A stretch of DNA of 64,000 nucleotides from Proteobacteria bacterium DTSAM18 (GTDB lineage Bacteria > Myxococcota_A > UBA796 > GCA-2862545). The notes beneath the pieces were generated by a model, which was not told the origin of the DNA, ran no database searches, and worked only from the letters and a program-made list of their open reading frames with translations. The DNA is taken from positions 124,001 through 188,000 of the forward strand of contig JARACJ010000002.1 in NCBI GenBank assembly GCA_028767165.1, in the 5' to 3' direction. Each line of letters starts with the position of its first letter. The first letter of the stretch is position 1. The translations under genes and the position numbers were made by a program. Below, piece after piece: positions 34,734 to 43,626 of the stretch.

Positions 34734-37148
34734 CTACCCCTCGGCGGCCTCGTCCCGATCCTGATCCGCCGGCGCCTGGCCCGACAGCTTCCAGCCCGCC
34801 GACCACAGCAGCGGCAGCAGCCCGGCGCTGATCAGGAACACCACCGTGAGGCCGACGACCACCAGCGTGCCCAGCGAGGCCACGCCGCGGTTGGCCGCCA
34901 GCGTGATGGCGAAGAAGGAGCCGATGGTGGTGAGCGTGGAGATGGATGCCGCCACGCCCGTGGTGCGCAGCGCCCGCCGCACACCGCCCGGCCCCTCTTC
35001 CTTGAGCCGGTGCAGCAGGTGGATGACCACATCCACGCCGATGCCCAGCAGGATGGGGAAGCCGGTGAGGTTGACCATCGTGAGCTTGAGGCCCACCGCC
35101 GGCAGGGAGGCGATGGCCCAGGTCATGCCCGTGAGCAGGGTGAGGATGGCACCCGCCGCCCAGTGCAGCTTGCGCAGATCCCACCAGGCCAGGCCCACGA
35201 CCATCATCAGGGCGAGACCGCTGATCACCGGCAGGTCGTCGAGCACCAGGTGGAACATCCGGGCGATGCCCAACTGCTGGCCCGCGATCTCCCGGCCGGG
35301 CAGCGCCGCCGCGAGCTGATCCGCCAGCTCCGTGGCCTCGCGGACGTCCCACAGGTTGCCCTGGGGGATGACCACCAGCCGGTAGCGATCCGCGATGTTG
35401 GCCCCGATGAGCATCTTCACGATGGGGGGCAGGTCGTCGCGGGTGAGCTCGCGGATGTCGAGCCCGCGCAGCGGCAGGAGCTGCTGGGCGACCGACGGCG
35501 GCAGGTAGCGCAGGTTGGGGCTCTCCACGAGCTCCACCAGCTTGCGCAGCTGCTCGTTGCGCACGGCCTGGTCGTCCGGGAGCATGTTGCGGATCGAGGC
35601 GACGCCCGCGATGTGGGACAGCTCGCCCTTCTCCACCAGCGCCGCCATGCGGTCCTGGTCTTCGGCCAGGTCCTGCATGTTGTCGTAGGTGACGACCACG
35701 GGCGCGTAGGACTGCTCCACCAGCTCCCGCTGCACCTCGTCCAGCTCGTCGTAGGCGTTGCCGGCGGGGCGCAGGTTGGAGATGTCGTACTCGAACTGCA
35801 GCTTGGGCGCCGAGGCGAAGCCCACCACGACGGTGAGCAGGAGCATCGCGCCGAGCCCCAGGGGGCTGTAGCGGTAGCTGCTGGAGGAGCCGCCCACCGG
35901 CGCGGCCATGGCGCCCCCGAGGGGCACCGGGGCGGCATCGAGCCGGCGGATGAGGGGGGGCAGCATGACGAGCATGCAGCCGAGGCTCAGCAGCAGGCCG
36001 GCGGCGAGCACCACACCGAGCTGGGAGAAGCCCTTGAACTGGGCGGCCGCCAGGGCCAGGAAGCCAGCCGCGGAGGTGAGCGCGGCGGTCATGCTCGGCG
36101 GACCCACCATCGACCAGGCGCGGCGGATGGCCTCTTCGACCCCGAGGCCTTCCGAGTGCAGCTCGCGGTAGCGGCCCACGAGGTGGATGGCGAAGTCGAT
36201 GCCGAGGCCGAGCAGGATGGCGTTGGCGAAGCTCGTGTAGGTGTTCAGCGAGCCCATCGTGAGCCGCACGAACGCCAGGCTGAGCAGGTTGGCCACGATG
36301 AGCGGCGGGAACACGATCAGCACGGCCTTGAACGACCGGAACGTGACCCCGATGATCGTGAGCACGAGCCCGAGGGACACCAGGGAGGTCCAGGCCAGAT
36401 CCCGGCCGATGCCCTTCACGTCCTCGGCGCCGTGGCGGTACGGGCCGCCGGCCCACACCATTTCGATGCCCTGCTCCTCGAGCCCGGCCTCGTCGAGGGT
36501 GGCGTAGACCCGGTCCATGAACGGCACGGTGTACGCGGGATCCACCGAGGAGACGGAGGGACGGATGTAGATCTTGTCGAGGCCGTCACGACCGCCGAAC
36601 AGGTTGCTGTTCTGGGCCTCGGCGATGCGCTCGGTGAGGGGGCCCATGTCGAGGATGCGCTGGGCCACGATGCCGTTGCGGGCCGCCGGGCCGAGCAGCA
36701 GCGCGCCCTCGAGGCGGGCGTTGAGCTTGCTGATCTCGTCGGCCTCGAACTGCAGCAGACCCACCTGCTGCTCGAGTTGCTCCGGCATGCCGTGCATGAC
36801 GTACTCGACGTCGTCCCAGCCCTCGAAGGTGGCCGTGAGCTCGTCGAGCACCTCGCCCATCTTCTCCTGGTCGTCGCCCACGAACGACAGCGACAGCAGG
36901 TCGATGCCGCCATCCTCGTACTGGATGCGGTTGAGCGCCTCGACGACCGGATCCTGCTGCGGGAGCAGCTTGAGCAGATCCGAATCCACCTTCGGAGGCA
37001 GGCCGATCACGGCCGCGACGACGGAGACGAGGGCCACCACCACCCACAGCAGCTTGCTGCGATTCAGGACCGCGCCTGCGATCCTCCCGTAGATCCCCTC
37101 TTCAGCCGCCAAACCGCCTCCGGCAGATGTGTGGCCACGATCCGCCAC
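34734..37148 (-). CDS. RND-superfamily MMPL-type exporter
   Basis: 804 residues with the two-fold RND layout: span 1 (~33-50), a large periplasmic loop (~52-245), spans 2-6, a second loop (~430-620), spans 7-12. The motif GLGIDFAIHLVGRYRE is at ~314-329, with its repeat GIGVDVVIHLLHRLKE in the second half; the Asp residues are the expected proton-relay positions. MMPL/HpnN-like members export lipids, hopanoids or other hydrophobic substrates using proton flow. The start is a GTG at 37148; a TTG twelve codons in has a better GGAGG. It lies 66 bases downstream of the HXS-like operon on the same strand, so it could export the product of that operon, though this is speculative. Confidence 0.85.
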   Translation of the reverse strand: MADRGHTSAGGGLAAEEGIYGRIAGAVLNRSKLLWVVVALVSVVAAVIGLPPKVDSDLLKLLPQQDPVVEALNRIQYEDGGIDLLSLSFVGDDQEKMGEVLDELTATFEGWDDVEYVMHGMPEQLEQQVGLLQFEADEISKLNARLEGALLLGPAARNGIVAQRILDMGPLTERIAEAQNSNLFGGRDGLDKIYIRPSVSSVDPAYTVPFMDRVYATLDEAGLEEQGIEMVWAGGPYRHGAEDVKGIGRDLAWTSLVSLGLVLTIIGVTFRSFKAVLIVFPPLIVANLLSLAFVRLTMGSLNTYTSFANAILLGLGIDFAIHLVGRYRELHSEGLGVEEAIRRAWSMVGPPSMTAALTSAAGFLALAAAQFKGFSQLGVVLAAGLLLSLGCMLVMLPPLIRRLDAAPVPLGGAMAAPVGGSSSSYRYSPLGLGAMLLLTVVVGFASAPKLQFEYDISNLRPAGNAYDELDEVQRELVEQSYAPVVVTYDNMQDLAEDQDRMAALVEKGELSHIAGVASIRNMLPDDQAVRNEQLRKLVELVESPNLRYLPPSVAQQLLPLRGLDIRELTRDDLPPIVKMLIGANIADRYRLVVIPQGNLWDVREATELADQLAAALPGREIAGQQLGIARMFHLVLDDLPVISGLALMMVVGLAWWDLRKLHWAAGAILTLLTGMTWAIASLPAVGLKLTMVNLTGFPILLGIGVDVVIHLLHRLKEEGPGGVRRALRTTGVAASISTLTTIGSFFAITLAANRGVASLGTLVVVGLTVVFLISAGLLPLLWSAGWKLSGQAPADQDRDEAAEG

Positions 37149-37214
37149 ACCCGCTGCTTCTAACGACGTTCAAGAACCCTCGCCCGCGGCAAACCAAATC
37201 ATCACGGATGGGGC

Positions 37215-38600
37215 TCAGGACGCATCCTCTCCCAGGGCCAGCAGGGCGTCCAGTGCAGCTTCACGGGCCTCGGGATCCAGGTCGACGTCGGCCAGGGCCA
37301 CGGCGTCCGGATCGTCGTCGAAGGCGCCGGGGCCAGCGGCCTCGAGCAGCCCATGCAGACGCCCCTGCGCGGACGAGAAGTCACCGTCGATGGCCCGGTG
37401 AAGGGTGTGGATCACCGAGGGCAGATCGACGGACACACCGGGTACCGCCCAGGCCACGTCGTCGTCTTCCGACACCGCCTGGGCGTGGGTACGGACCCGC
37501 TCCAGCAGCTCGTTGGCCTGCGACAAGACGTCGGCCTCGGACCAGCCCGCCGCCTCCTCGGGGAGCGCGTGGTCGAAACAGGTGGCGTCGAGGTGGTGGT
37601 GCCCGAGCAGGTAGCGGGTGAGCGCCAGATCGAGCGCCCGCGCCTCCCAGCCGGGGAGCGCCGCGCCTGCGGCCACCTTGGCGAACCGACCGGCGAGGGC
37701 ATCCGTGGGCGTGTCGAGGCGCAGGCCGGCCATCCAGGACCACAGCTCCGGCAGGGCCTCGGCACCGCCATGGCCGAGCGTGGCCCCGGCGGCGGCCCGC
37801 ACGTGGGCGGACACCTGGCCGGCCGTCTCCTGGGGAAGGCCCTTGGTGAAGGCCTCCGCGACGTCGTCGGCGCCCGGCTCGTCCTGGAAGGTGTCCTCGT
37901 AGCTGCCGAGGTGGGGGCGGCCAGGGGAGTGGCCCCACATCACGGCCGACTGGGACCTGCGGCCACCGATCCAGGCGAAGGGGTGGGGACGATGGCCTGC
38001 CCGCTCGACGATCGAGCACAGGTCCTTCAGCGCCGCGCCCTCGGGCGTCTGCATCAGGCGGGGGATCCACTCCCGCGCCTGGGGCCCGTCGAGGGACCAC
38101 ACCATGCGGCGGACCTTGTCCTTGCGGACCTCGGCGATCCAGTCGCCCACCTTGCGGGCCCCTTCCAGGGCCGCGGGCAGCGTGGGCGGCACGTGGTCGT
38201 CCTGGGGGATCACCAGCGAGCCGGAGCGATCCTCGTCGATCCCGAGCACATAGCCCACGAGATCCCCCTTGGGCTGGGCCTTGATGACCAGGATCCGGGG
38301 CTTCTTGCGGCTGAGCAGGTCGAGCACCATCGTGCTGGAGCTGCCGTAGGACGAGACGTACACGCCCGTCTCGGGCAAGGCCTCGATCAGGCGATCGCGA
38401 AACGCGGCCGTCTCGTGCACGTCGCGGATCATCACGCCGCCGTGCAGGTTGCCGTCTTCATCGGAGCGGAAGCCGAAGCCGATCTTCGAGTCGTCGAGGT
38501 ACTTGGCCGTGAGCTCTCGATCCATCACGGCCTCGAGCAGCTCGGGAAGGCCCTCGGGGTAGACGTGGTCGAGCAGCGCGTCCAGGAGATCCAGGCTCAT
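37215..38600 (-). CDS. Unknown 461-residue protein ending the HXS-like operon
   Basis: 461 residues, soluble, acidic, with no signal peptide or membrane span. The N-terminal half has ELTAKYLDDSKIGFGFRSDEDGNLHGGVMIRDVHET and TGVYVSSYGSSSTMVLDLLSRKKPRILVIKAQPKGD. The C-terminal half is helical, with many leucine and alanine positions (SEADVLSQANELLERVRTHAQ). No family was recognised. It begins six bases after the stop of a radical SAM gene, so it is very probably part of the same transcript as the precursor-like gene and may be a partner of the modification enzymes. Confidence 0.65.
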   Translation of the reverse strand: MSLDLLDALLDHVYPEGLPELLEAVMDRELTAKYLDDSKIGFGFRSDEDGNLHGGVMIRDVHETAAFRDRLIEALPETGVYVSSYGSSSTMVLDLLSRKKPRILVIKAQPKGDLVGYVLGIDEDRSGSLVIPQDDHVPPTLPAALEGARKVGDWIAEVRKDKVRRMVWSLDGPQAREWIPRLMQTPEGAALKDLCSIVERAGHRPHPFAWIGGRRSQSAVMWGHSPGRPHLGSYEDTFQDEPGADDVAEAFTKGLPQETAGQVSAHVRAAAGATLGHGGAEALPELWSWMAGLRLDTPTDALAGRFAKVAAGAALPGWEARALDLALTRYLLGHHHLDATCFDHALPEEAAGWSEADVLSQANELLERVRTHAQAVSEDDDVAWAVPGVSVDLPSVIHTLHRAIDGDFSSAQGRLHGLLEAAGPGAFDDDPDAVALADVDLDPEAREAALDALLALGEDAS

Positions 38601-38606
38601 GGGGGT

Positions 38607-39617
38607 TCACCGGGAGGAGTCGGGAAATGGTTGGAGGAGGGACGTGTCGAACAGCTCTGCGAAGCGATCGTACACCCCCTGACACAGCGCGCTTCTAGTG
38701 CACTGAGCACAGATGGGTGTGTGACATCTGCGGCGATTGGGGGTCCAGGAATAGGCCTCACCATACACGACCCCCTGCTCGCTCCGCATCCACTCCACGG
38801 TGACACGCGGATCCCAGTGCACGTCGTTGGATCGCGCCGCCAGGTCGCCGAGGATGCACATGGGCATGCCGAAGAACCGCAGGGTCATCTCGCCGGCGTC
38901 GTCGCCGAGGCCGCTCACGGCGTCGCGGAGGACATCGAGCGGCACCGCGAGCTCCTCGTAGCGATCGGAGGCGGCCCCTTCGGGGGTGGTGTTGGACACC
39001 ACGAGCAGCTGCACGCCGAGACGCCGGGCGAGCCGTACGGTGGCGCCCAGGTGGGCCACGTTGTGACGGGTGACCACCGTGTTCATGAACAGCCCGAAGT
39101 CCGGACGCAGCCGGCGCGCGAGGGTCATGGCCGCGATGATCTGCTGAAAGCTCCCCTGCCGGCCTGCCATCCGATCGTGGACCTCGGCACAGGGTCCATG
39201 GACACTGAACAGCGCCTCGTCGAGCCAGGGAAGGGCCTTCTCGGCGAAGTCGGCACGGCTGAGCATGGTGCCGATGGTGCCGATGCTCGTGCGCATGCCC
39301 AGCTTCTTCGCCAGCATGCAGGCCTTGAGGAAGTGGGGCGAGATGGTGGGCTCGCCGCCGGTGAGGTGCACCGCCCCCACGCCCCGCTCGGCGTGGGTGC
39401 GCAGGACGGTGGCCACCCGCCCCCAGGTGACCGGAAAGCGGGAGAACCCCACCATGCGGTGCTCCTCGGAGCAGAACAGGCAGCGCTCGGGGCAGTGGTA
39501 GGTGAGGTGCAGCTCCAGCCGCCGCATCACCTGACCCTCGGGGCCCACCCACGGCCGCACCGTGGAGGGCGGCGCCACCACGGGCAGGGGTCCGGACGCT
39601 CGCTCCCGCAGGCTCAT
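38607..39617 (-). CDS. Radical SAM protein with C-terminal Cys cluster motif
   Basis: 336 residues from the ATG at 39617, overlapping the upstream radical SAM stop by four bases. CPERCLFC (Cys 42, 46, 49) is the CxxxCxxC site for the SAM-bound [4Fe-4S] cluster, and HLTGGEPT is the SAM-binding GGE motif. The C terminus has CHTPICAQCTRSALCQGVYDRF, a C-x2-C-x5-C-x-G arrangement like a shortened SPASM/Twitch auxiliary-cluster domain, as in peptide-modifying enzymes. Its place in the precursor operon makes it a candidate for peptide modification. It does not obviously match HxsC. Confidence 0.85.
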   Translation of the reverse strand: MSLRERASGPLPVVAPPSTVRPWVGPEGQVMRRLELHLTYHCPERCLFCSEEHRMVGFSRFPVTWGRVATVLRTHAERGVGAVHLTGGEPTISPHFLKACMLAKKLGMRTSIGTIGTMLSRADFAEKALPWLDEALFSVHGPCAEVHDRMAGRQGSFQQIIAAMTLARRLRPDFGLFMNTVVTRHNVAHLGATVRLARRLGVQLLVVSNTTPEGAASDRYEELAVPLDVLRDAVSGLGDDAGEMTLRFFGMPMCILGDLAARSNDVHWDPRVTVEWMRSEQGVVYGEAYSWTPNRRRCHTPICAQCTRSALCQGVYDRFAELFDTSLLQPFPDSSR

Positions 39618-40591
39618 GCGATCCTCCGCCGACGGGCCCGGTGGGCGACGTAGTGGGGGTACAAGCGCCGGCACAGGGCCGTGAGCTCGGCATCCGCCGC
39701 CAGGGTGGAGCGCCAGATCGCCGGAGCCACGCGCTGCTCGATCATGGCCGGCATGGCCTTCTGGGCCACCTGGAGCTCGGCGACTGAGGGCGGCTCCTGC
39801 AACGAGCCCACCCGGGTCTGCGCCCACAGGTCTTCGAGGCTGCCGGACAGGCCCACGTTGCTCGGGTGGATGGAGCCGTCGCAGTCGACGATCATGCCCG
39901 TGTTGAAGAACGGCGTGGGCTGCCAGGTGAACAGGTTGCGCAGGTACAGCCCCTCGCCCCGGGCCCAGCGTGCCTCGATGAGGTCGCCGATGGCCTGGAA
40001 ACCCTGGCGGAGCTGCTGCAGCTGGGCGGGCTTCCAGCGCAGGAAGTAGCCGGGCAGCAGGTTGAACCGGGTGAAGCCCAGCGACAGCAGGTGGGCGAAG
40101 TTGCGGGCGGCGTGCTCGGCCTTGGGAGGGGCGATGGTCTGGGTGACCACGACGCGGGGCACCTCGAGCAGCCGGGGAAGCAGGGAGACGACGTGGTCGT
40201 AGGCGTCCGGCACGCCCGGCAGCGCCCGCCGCAGCGCCCGGTGGTCGTCGGGAACCCCGTCCATGGAGATCGTCAGCACCGCCTTGGGGTGCGCCGCCAG
40301 CAGCTCGAGCCACGCAGGGGTGAGTCCGAGGCCATTGGTGCTCAGGTACACCCGCTCGATGGCGGGTCGCCGGGCCACGGACTGCAGCACCGCCCGCACG
40401 ACGTCGGGGCGCAGCAGCGGCTCACCACCGAACAGCTTGAGGTGACCGCCGCCGAAGCGTGCCTCGAACAGGTCGAGCGCGCGCTCCGTCTGCGCCACCG
40501 ACAGCTCCGGCCACCCCTGCTTGACCGTGGGACAGTAGGCACAACGCAGGTTGCAGGCCCGCGTGACCGTGAGGATGAGCTGCGCTACCAC
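39614..40591 (-). CDS. Radical SAM protein adjacent to the SHG-repeat precursor
   Basis: 325 residues from a GTG whose codons overlap the final Trp and stop of the repeat gene. CNLRCAYC (Cys 13, 17, 20) is within eight residues of the usual N terminus, followed by LKLFGGEPLLRPDVV and ISMDGVPDDHRALRR. The sequence GMIVDCDGSIHPSNVGLSGSLEDLW is like the region before a SPASM domain, but the expected C-terminal cysteine set is missing. It could be the functional replacement for HxsC in this variant locus; this is inference from position only. Confidence 0.85.
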   Translation of the reverse strand: MVAQLILTVTRACNLRCAYCPTVKQGWPELSVAQTERALDLFEARFGGGHLKLFGGEPLLRPDVVRAVLQSVARRPAIERVYLSTNGLGLTPAWLELLAAHPKAVLTISMDGVPDDHRALRRALPGVPDAYDHVVSLLPRLLEVPRVVVTQTIAPPKAEHAARNFAHLLSLGFTRFNLLPGYFLRWKPAQLQQLRQGFQAIGDLIEARWARGEGLYLRNLFTWQPTPFFNTGMIVDCDGSIHPSNVGLSGSLEDLWAQTRVGSLQEPPSVAELQVAQKAMPAMIEQRVAPAIWRSTLAADAELTALCRRLYPHYVAHRARRRRIA

Positions 40592-41220
40592 TGACCGTGG
40601 GAGCCGTGCGAGCCATGGGAGCCGTGGCTACCGTGGGACGCATGGGAGCCGTGGCTGCCGTGGGAACCGTGGCTGCCGTGGGAGGCGTGGCTGCCGTGGG
40701 AACCATGACTGCCGTGGGAGCCGTGGCTGCCGTGGCTGCCGTGGGAACCGTGGGAGCCGTGCGAGCCATGGGAGCCGTGACTGCCGTGCGAGCCGTGGCT
40801 GCCGTGGGAACCGTGGGACGCGTGACTTCCGTGGGAGCCGTGGCTGCCGTGGGAGCCGTGGGAACCGTGGGAACCGTGGCTGCCGTGGGAGCCGTGGCTG
40901 CCGTGGGAACCGTGGCTGCCGTGGGAACCGTGGCTGCCGTGGGATGCGTGGCTGCCGTGGGAGCCGTGGCTGCCGTGGGAGCCATGGCTGCCGTGGGAAC
41001 CGTGGCTGCCGTGGGAGCCGTGGGAGCCATGGGAGCAGTGGGTGGCGAACATCACGCCACCCTGCGAGGGATCGGACACGATGGCATCGGCCCGCTCGCG
41101 GATGGCCTGGACGTCCACCTGGCTGGCCTGGCGGGACTCATGGGCCGCGAGAAAGTGGGCCGGCTTTCGGGACAGGCCCGGCAGCGGGGGCAGGCCCTTC
41201 TTCTTGTCGTGGGTTCCCAT
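40585..41220 (-). CDS. hxsA: His-Xaa-Ser repeat precursor-like protein (HxsA-like)
   Basis: 211 residues starting at [19 protein letters not shown] lies five bases before the ATG. Residues 1-62 are a basic, leader-like segment ending [13 protein letters not shown]. Residues 63-209 are 49 uninterrupted Ser-His-Gly triplets, four of them Ser-His-Ala, and the protein ends QW. Read in register the triplets are His-Gly-Ser, the His-Xaa-Ser motif of the predicted HXS ribosomal peptide system, whose maturases HxsB and HxsD match the two genes upstream. The repeat could be the modified core or a metal-binding tail. The gene sits inside the operon between hxsB and another radical SAM gene. Confidence 0.75.
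   Translation of the reverse strand: MGTHDKKKGLPPLPGLSRKPAHFLAAHESRQASQVDVQAIRERADAIVSDPSQGGVMFATHCSHGSHGSHGSHGSHGSHGSHGSHGSHGSHASHGSHGSHGSHGSHGSHGSHGSHGSHGSHGSHGSHGSHGSHASHGSHGSHGSHGSHGSHGSHGSHGSHGSHGSHGSHGSHGSHGSHASHGSHGSHGSHGSHASHGSHGSHGSHGSHGQW
40594..41034. repeat. 9-bp/18-bp tandem repeat array encoding the SHG triplets
   Basis: 441 bases, 49 units of nine. Ser codons often alternate AGC and TCC, giving an 18-bp higher-order unit and suggesting growth by slippage or unequal exchange. Confidence 0.9.
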
Positions 41221-41242
41221 GGGTACTCCAGGAGCGCAGGTA

Positions 41243-42772
41243 TCAGGCGTCGTCACGAGGACGCTGGATCGTCCATCGCCGGAAGATGGCTTCTACCTTG
41301 CCTTCGACGTCCTGGGCAAGACGATCGAACAGCAGCCGCATGATACCCATGTGCTCCGCACATTTGGGCGTGTTCGGTCGCTGGGCGAACAGATCCCCGC
41401 TTTCCATGAAGTTGTTGATGGGGCGAACGCCGCAGTAGGGCGCGCCGAAACAGCTGTGACAGGCCGGAAGGGCGTCCAGATAGCTGCTCATCACCAGGGA
41501 ACGGACGGTGGGATGGCCGATCATCTCGGCGTAGGAGGTCTCGCCGAGGGTGCCGATCTGGACGAAGTCGCTGCCCATGCCGGCGAGCATCCGACCCTCG
41601 TCGGAGGGGAAGATGCGGCCGTCAAAATTGTACGCGACCTGACCCGTGCCGGACCCGATGGGCGAGCGGATGTCGACATAGTTGGGATCGAAGGGGGTCA
41701 TCATCTTCTGCAGGAAGATGGCGGCCGTGCCCTCCTGGATCTCGACGCCCTGCAGGTTCAGCTCGATGATGTAGTCGAGGACCTCCTCGTAGAACGCGAG
41801 GTACTCCTCCATCGTGTAGCCGATCTGCCGCCAGGTCTTCGTGGCGAAGCCATAGGGGTTGAGCGGACGGATCTTGAGGCTGCGCAGGCCGAGCTCCACG
41901 TACAGATCGACGATCTCGCGGGCCCGGGGCAGGCTGCGCCGGGTGGTGGTCATCAACGCATCGATGTGCCACAGGTCCGGATCCTTGCCGCGCTCGATGT
42001 ACCGGCGGTTGAAGTAGGCCATCCAGCGGAGCACCTGATCGTAGGCGCTCGAACCCGCCATGGGCACGCCGCGGGGGAAGTTGTACTCCCGCTTCTGCCA
42101 GCCGCGGTTCCAGTCGTGCAGATCCTTCGGGCCATCGAGGCTGGTACAGACCAGGACCTCGTGGTCCATGAGCCACTCGGCCACCTCCTCGTTCATGAAG
42201 GACATGTTGGTGACCACGGAGTGATCGACCGTCTTGGGGGAGGTCTTCTTCTTGTGGTTGGCGTACGCCACCGCCAGCTGGATGGCCTCCATGTTGGCCG
42301 TGGGCTCGCCTCCCGTGTACTCGAAGCAGATGTACGGGCTGGTGGAGCAGAAGGCCATGTCGACCGCGTGCCTGACGACCTCGGGGGACATGTCGACGTC
42401 GGACTTCGTCATGTCCTCGCGGGAGGCGTGGCAGTAGCGGCACGACTGGTTGCACCGCAGCGTGGTGATCATCACGTGCAGGTGCGGGCCCTGGGCCGCG
42501 TAGAAGCGCTTGCGGCGGATCTTGGCGGCCATGTCGTCGAGGTCGAGGGCGTCGCGGAAGAAGCCCTTGGCGGCCATGGGCGCGTAGTCCGGGTGGTCGG
42601 TGCCCATCTGTCCGGCCAGGAAGGCCCGGAAGGTGGCCTCGGGCAGGATCGACCACTCACCGGCGTCGTTGGTGAGCACGACCTTGCCGTGGCCGATGTC
42701 GGTGTAGCGGAAGAAGCCGAGGTGATCGGTCTGCACCACCCGGTGGGGCAGGGTGAGGGTGTGGGTACTCAC
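41243..42772 (-). CDS. hxsB: HxsB-like radical SAM maturase
   Basis: 509 residues from a GTG overlapping the upstream stop. The N-terminal ~90 residues (GFFRYTDIGHGKVVLTNDAGEWSILPEATFRAFLAG) match the precursor-recognition-like region of HxsB. CNQSCRYC (Cys 107, 111, 114) and YTGGEPTANMEAIQ form the radical SAM core; the SPASM-like end has ACHSCFGAPYCGVRP and CAEHMGIM. Family knowledge: HxsB is the predicted maturase of the His-Xaa-Ser system, always found with HxsD and a His/Ser-repeat protein, as here. The chemistry it performs on the repeats is not established. The precursor gene follows after 22 bases. Confidence 0.8.
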   Translation of the reverse strand: MSTHTLTLPHRVVQTDHLGFFRYTDIGHGKVVLTNDAGEWSILPEATFRAFLAGQMGTDHPDYAPMAAKGFFRDALDLDDMAAKIRRKRFYAAQGPHLHVMITTLRCNQSCRYCHASREDMTKSDVDMSPEVVRHAVDMAFCSTSPYICFEYTGGEPTANMEAIQLAVAYANHKKKTSPKTVDHSVVTNMSFMNEEVAEWLMDHEVLVCTSLDGPKDLHDWNRGWQKREYNFPRGVPMAGSSAYDQVLRWMAYFNRRYIERGKDPDLWHIDALMTTTRRSLPRAREIVDLYVELGLRSLKIRPLNPYGFATKTWRQIGYTMEEYLAFYEEVLDYIIELNLQGVEIQEGTAAIFLQKMMTPFDPNYVDIRSPIGSGTGQVAYNFDGRIFPSDEGRMLAGMGSDFVQIGTLGETSYAEMIGHPTVRSLVMSSYLDALPACHSCFGAPYCGVRPINNFMESGDLFAQRPNTPKCAEHMGIMRLLFDRLAQDVEGKVEAIFRRWTIQRPRDDA

Positions 42773-43020
42773 GCCATCCCCTCGAGCGCGGCTTCGCGGC
42801 GGGCCACGATGGTCTCGTGCAGGGCGTGGTTGCAGAAGGCATCCTCGATCATGTCGCCGTAGCCTGGATCGAAACCCTTGAGGGTGACCACGATGTCGGG
42901 GCCCTCCTCCGCGAGGTGCACGTCGGCGCAGTAGGGCCCGTAGGCCTCCGCCGCGGCCTTCACGGCCGGCAGGTCGTACAGGGAGTGGTGGAACGCCACC
43001 ACGAGCTCGGTGTCATGCAT
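42769..43020 (-). CDS. Small HxsD-like protein
   Basis: 83 residues, ATG at 43020 with GGAGG seven bases upstream. The sequence runs ELVVAFHHSLYDLPAVKAAAEAYG, a short acidic beta hairpin, VVTLKGFDPGYG, then IEDAFCNHALHETIVARREAAL. This repeats the fold order of HxsD (helix ending in A-x-Y, two strands, then a FxNxxLxxxI helix) in miniature. It overlaps hxsD by eight bases and hxsB by four. It may be a second HxsD paralogue or a recognition subunit. The homology is suggested, not proven. Confidence 0.6.
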   Translation of the reverse strand: MHDTELVVAFHHSLYDLPAVKAAAEAYGPYCADVHLAEEGPDIVVTLKGFDPGYGDMIEDAFCNHALHETIVARREAALEGMA

Positions 43021-43462
43021 CGGGATCCTCCCAGGGAACCTCGATGGCCAGATCGTCCTCGGCCAGCTCCTCGGCGTCGAGCTCCGCGAGCAGGGCATCG
43101 ATGCTGCTCTGGGCCTGGTCGGCGAAGAAGGCCTTGGCCATGTAGAACTCGCGGATCTGCGCCGTGGACTCGGCCACCCGGATGCGCACCACCTGGTTGA
43201 GCAGCTCGTTGGCGAACTCGCCGGCGAGCGCGGTGAGCGTGGCCTCGTCGGCGGAGGGATCCTTCGCCCGGAGCCGCACGCCCACCTGGCCATCGGCGGG
43301 ACGGGTGAGGAACACCCAGCAGCGATCGACGAAGAGGTAGGCGGCACCGAAGATCGCATCGCGCGGGTACAGATCCTCATCGAGTGCAAAGAACACGCGG
43401 CCCTGCTGCAGTTCGAAGACCAGCTCGGTGGTCTGCCGTTCGAGGGTGGCTGCTTCTGACAC
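43013..43462 (-). CDS. hxsD: HxsD-like protein
   Basis: 149 residues from the GTG at 43462, which has AGGAGG six bases upstream; an in-frame ATG at 43504 has no such site. The core LYPRDAIFGAAYLFVDRCWVFLTR, VRLRAKD, and FANELLNQVVRIRVAESTAQIREFYMAKAFF fits the HxsD family (the LLNDYxLRE family), whose members accompany HxsB and HxsC. The C-terminal ~35 residues are acidic. HxsD is predicted to help recognise or present the precursor; no enzymatic role is known. It is the first gene of the overlapping operon that runs to 37215. Confidence 0.7.
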   Translation of the reverse strand: MSEAATLERQTTELVFELQQGRVFFALDEDLYPRDAIFGAAYLFVDRCWVFLTRPADGQVGVRLRAKDPSADEATLTALAGEFANELLNQVVRIRVAESTAQIREFYMAKAFFADQAQSSIDALLAELDAEELAEDDLAIEVPWEDPDA

Positions 43463-43626
43463 GGGTTCCTCCTGGGAAATGCCGGGAGGAGAGTTGTACG
43501 ACATATGGTCGGCTTCGTGGATACCCGACGAAGGATCCTGGCCTTTGGCGTAAGGAATCGTCTGGAGATGATCTACAGGGGTAGTTGGTGCCGGGTCGCT
43601 TCTCACCTACCTGCGCGGCCGCCGTG

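Noticed and set aside
33747-37163. A 1138-residue plus-strand ORF covering P6 and the transporter
   Set aside because: It runs antisense through the clear RND/MMPL gene and out of frame through P6, with no recognisable motif.
39614-40591. Canonical HxsC
   Set aside because: It has the radical SAM motifs and the right place, but the N-terminal region expected before the cluster motif in HxsC is absent, so the name was not assigned.
40422-41030. Pro/Thr/Ala-repeat peptide and other repetitive frames across the triplet array
   Set aside because: They are the other frames of the same DNA repeat. Only the SHG frame has a plausible leader, ribosome site and tight fit into the operon.
40594-41034. 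CRISPR array
   Set aside because: The repeat has no unique spacers; it is a continuous coding 9/18-bp tandem repeat with no cas gene nearby.
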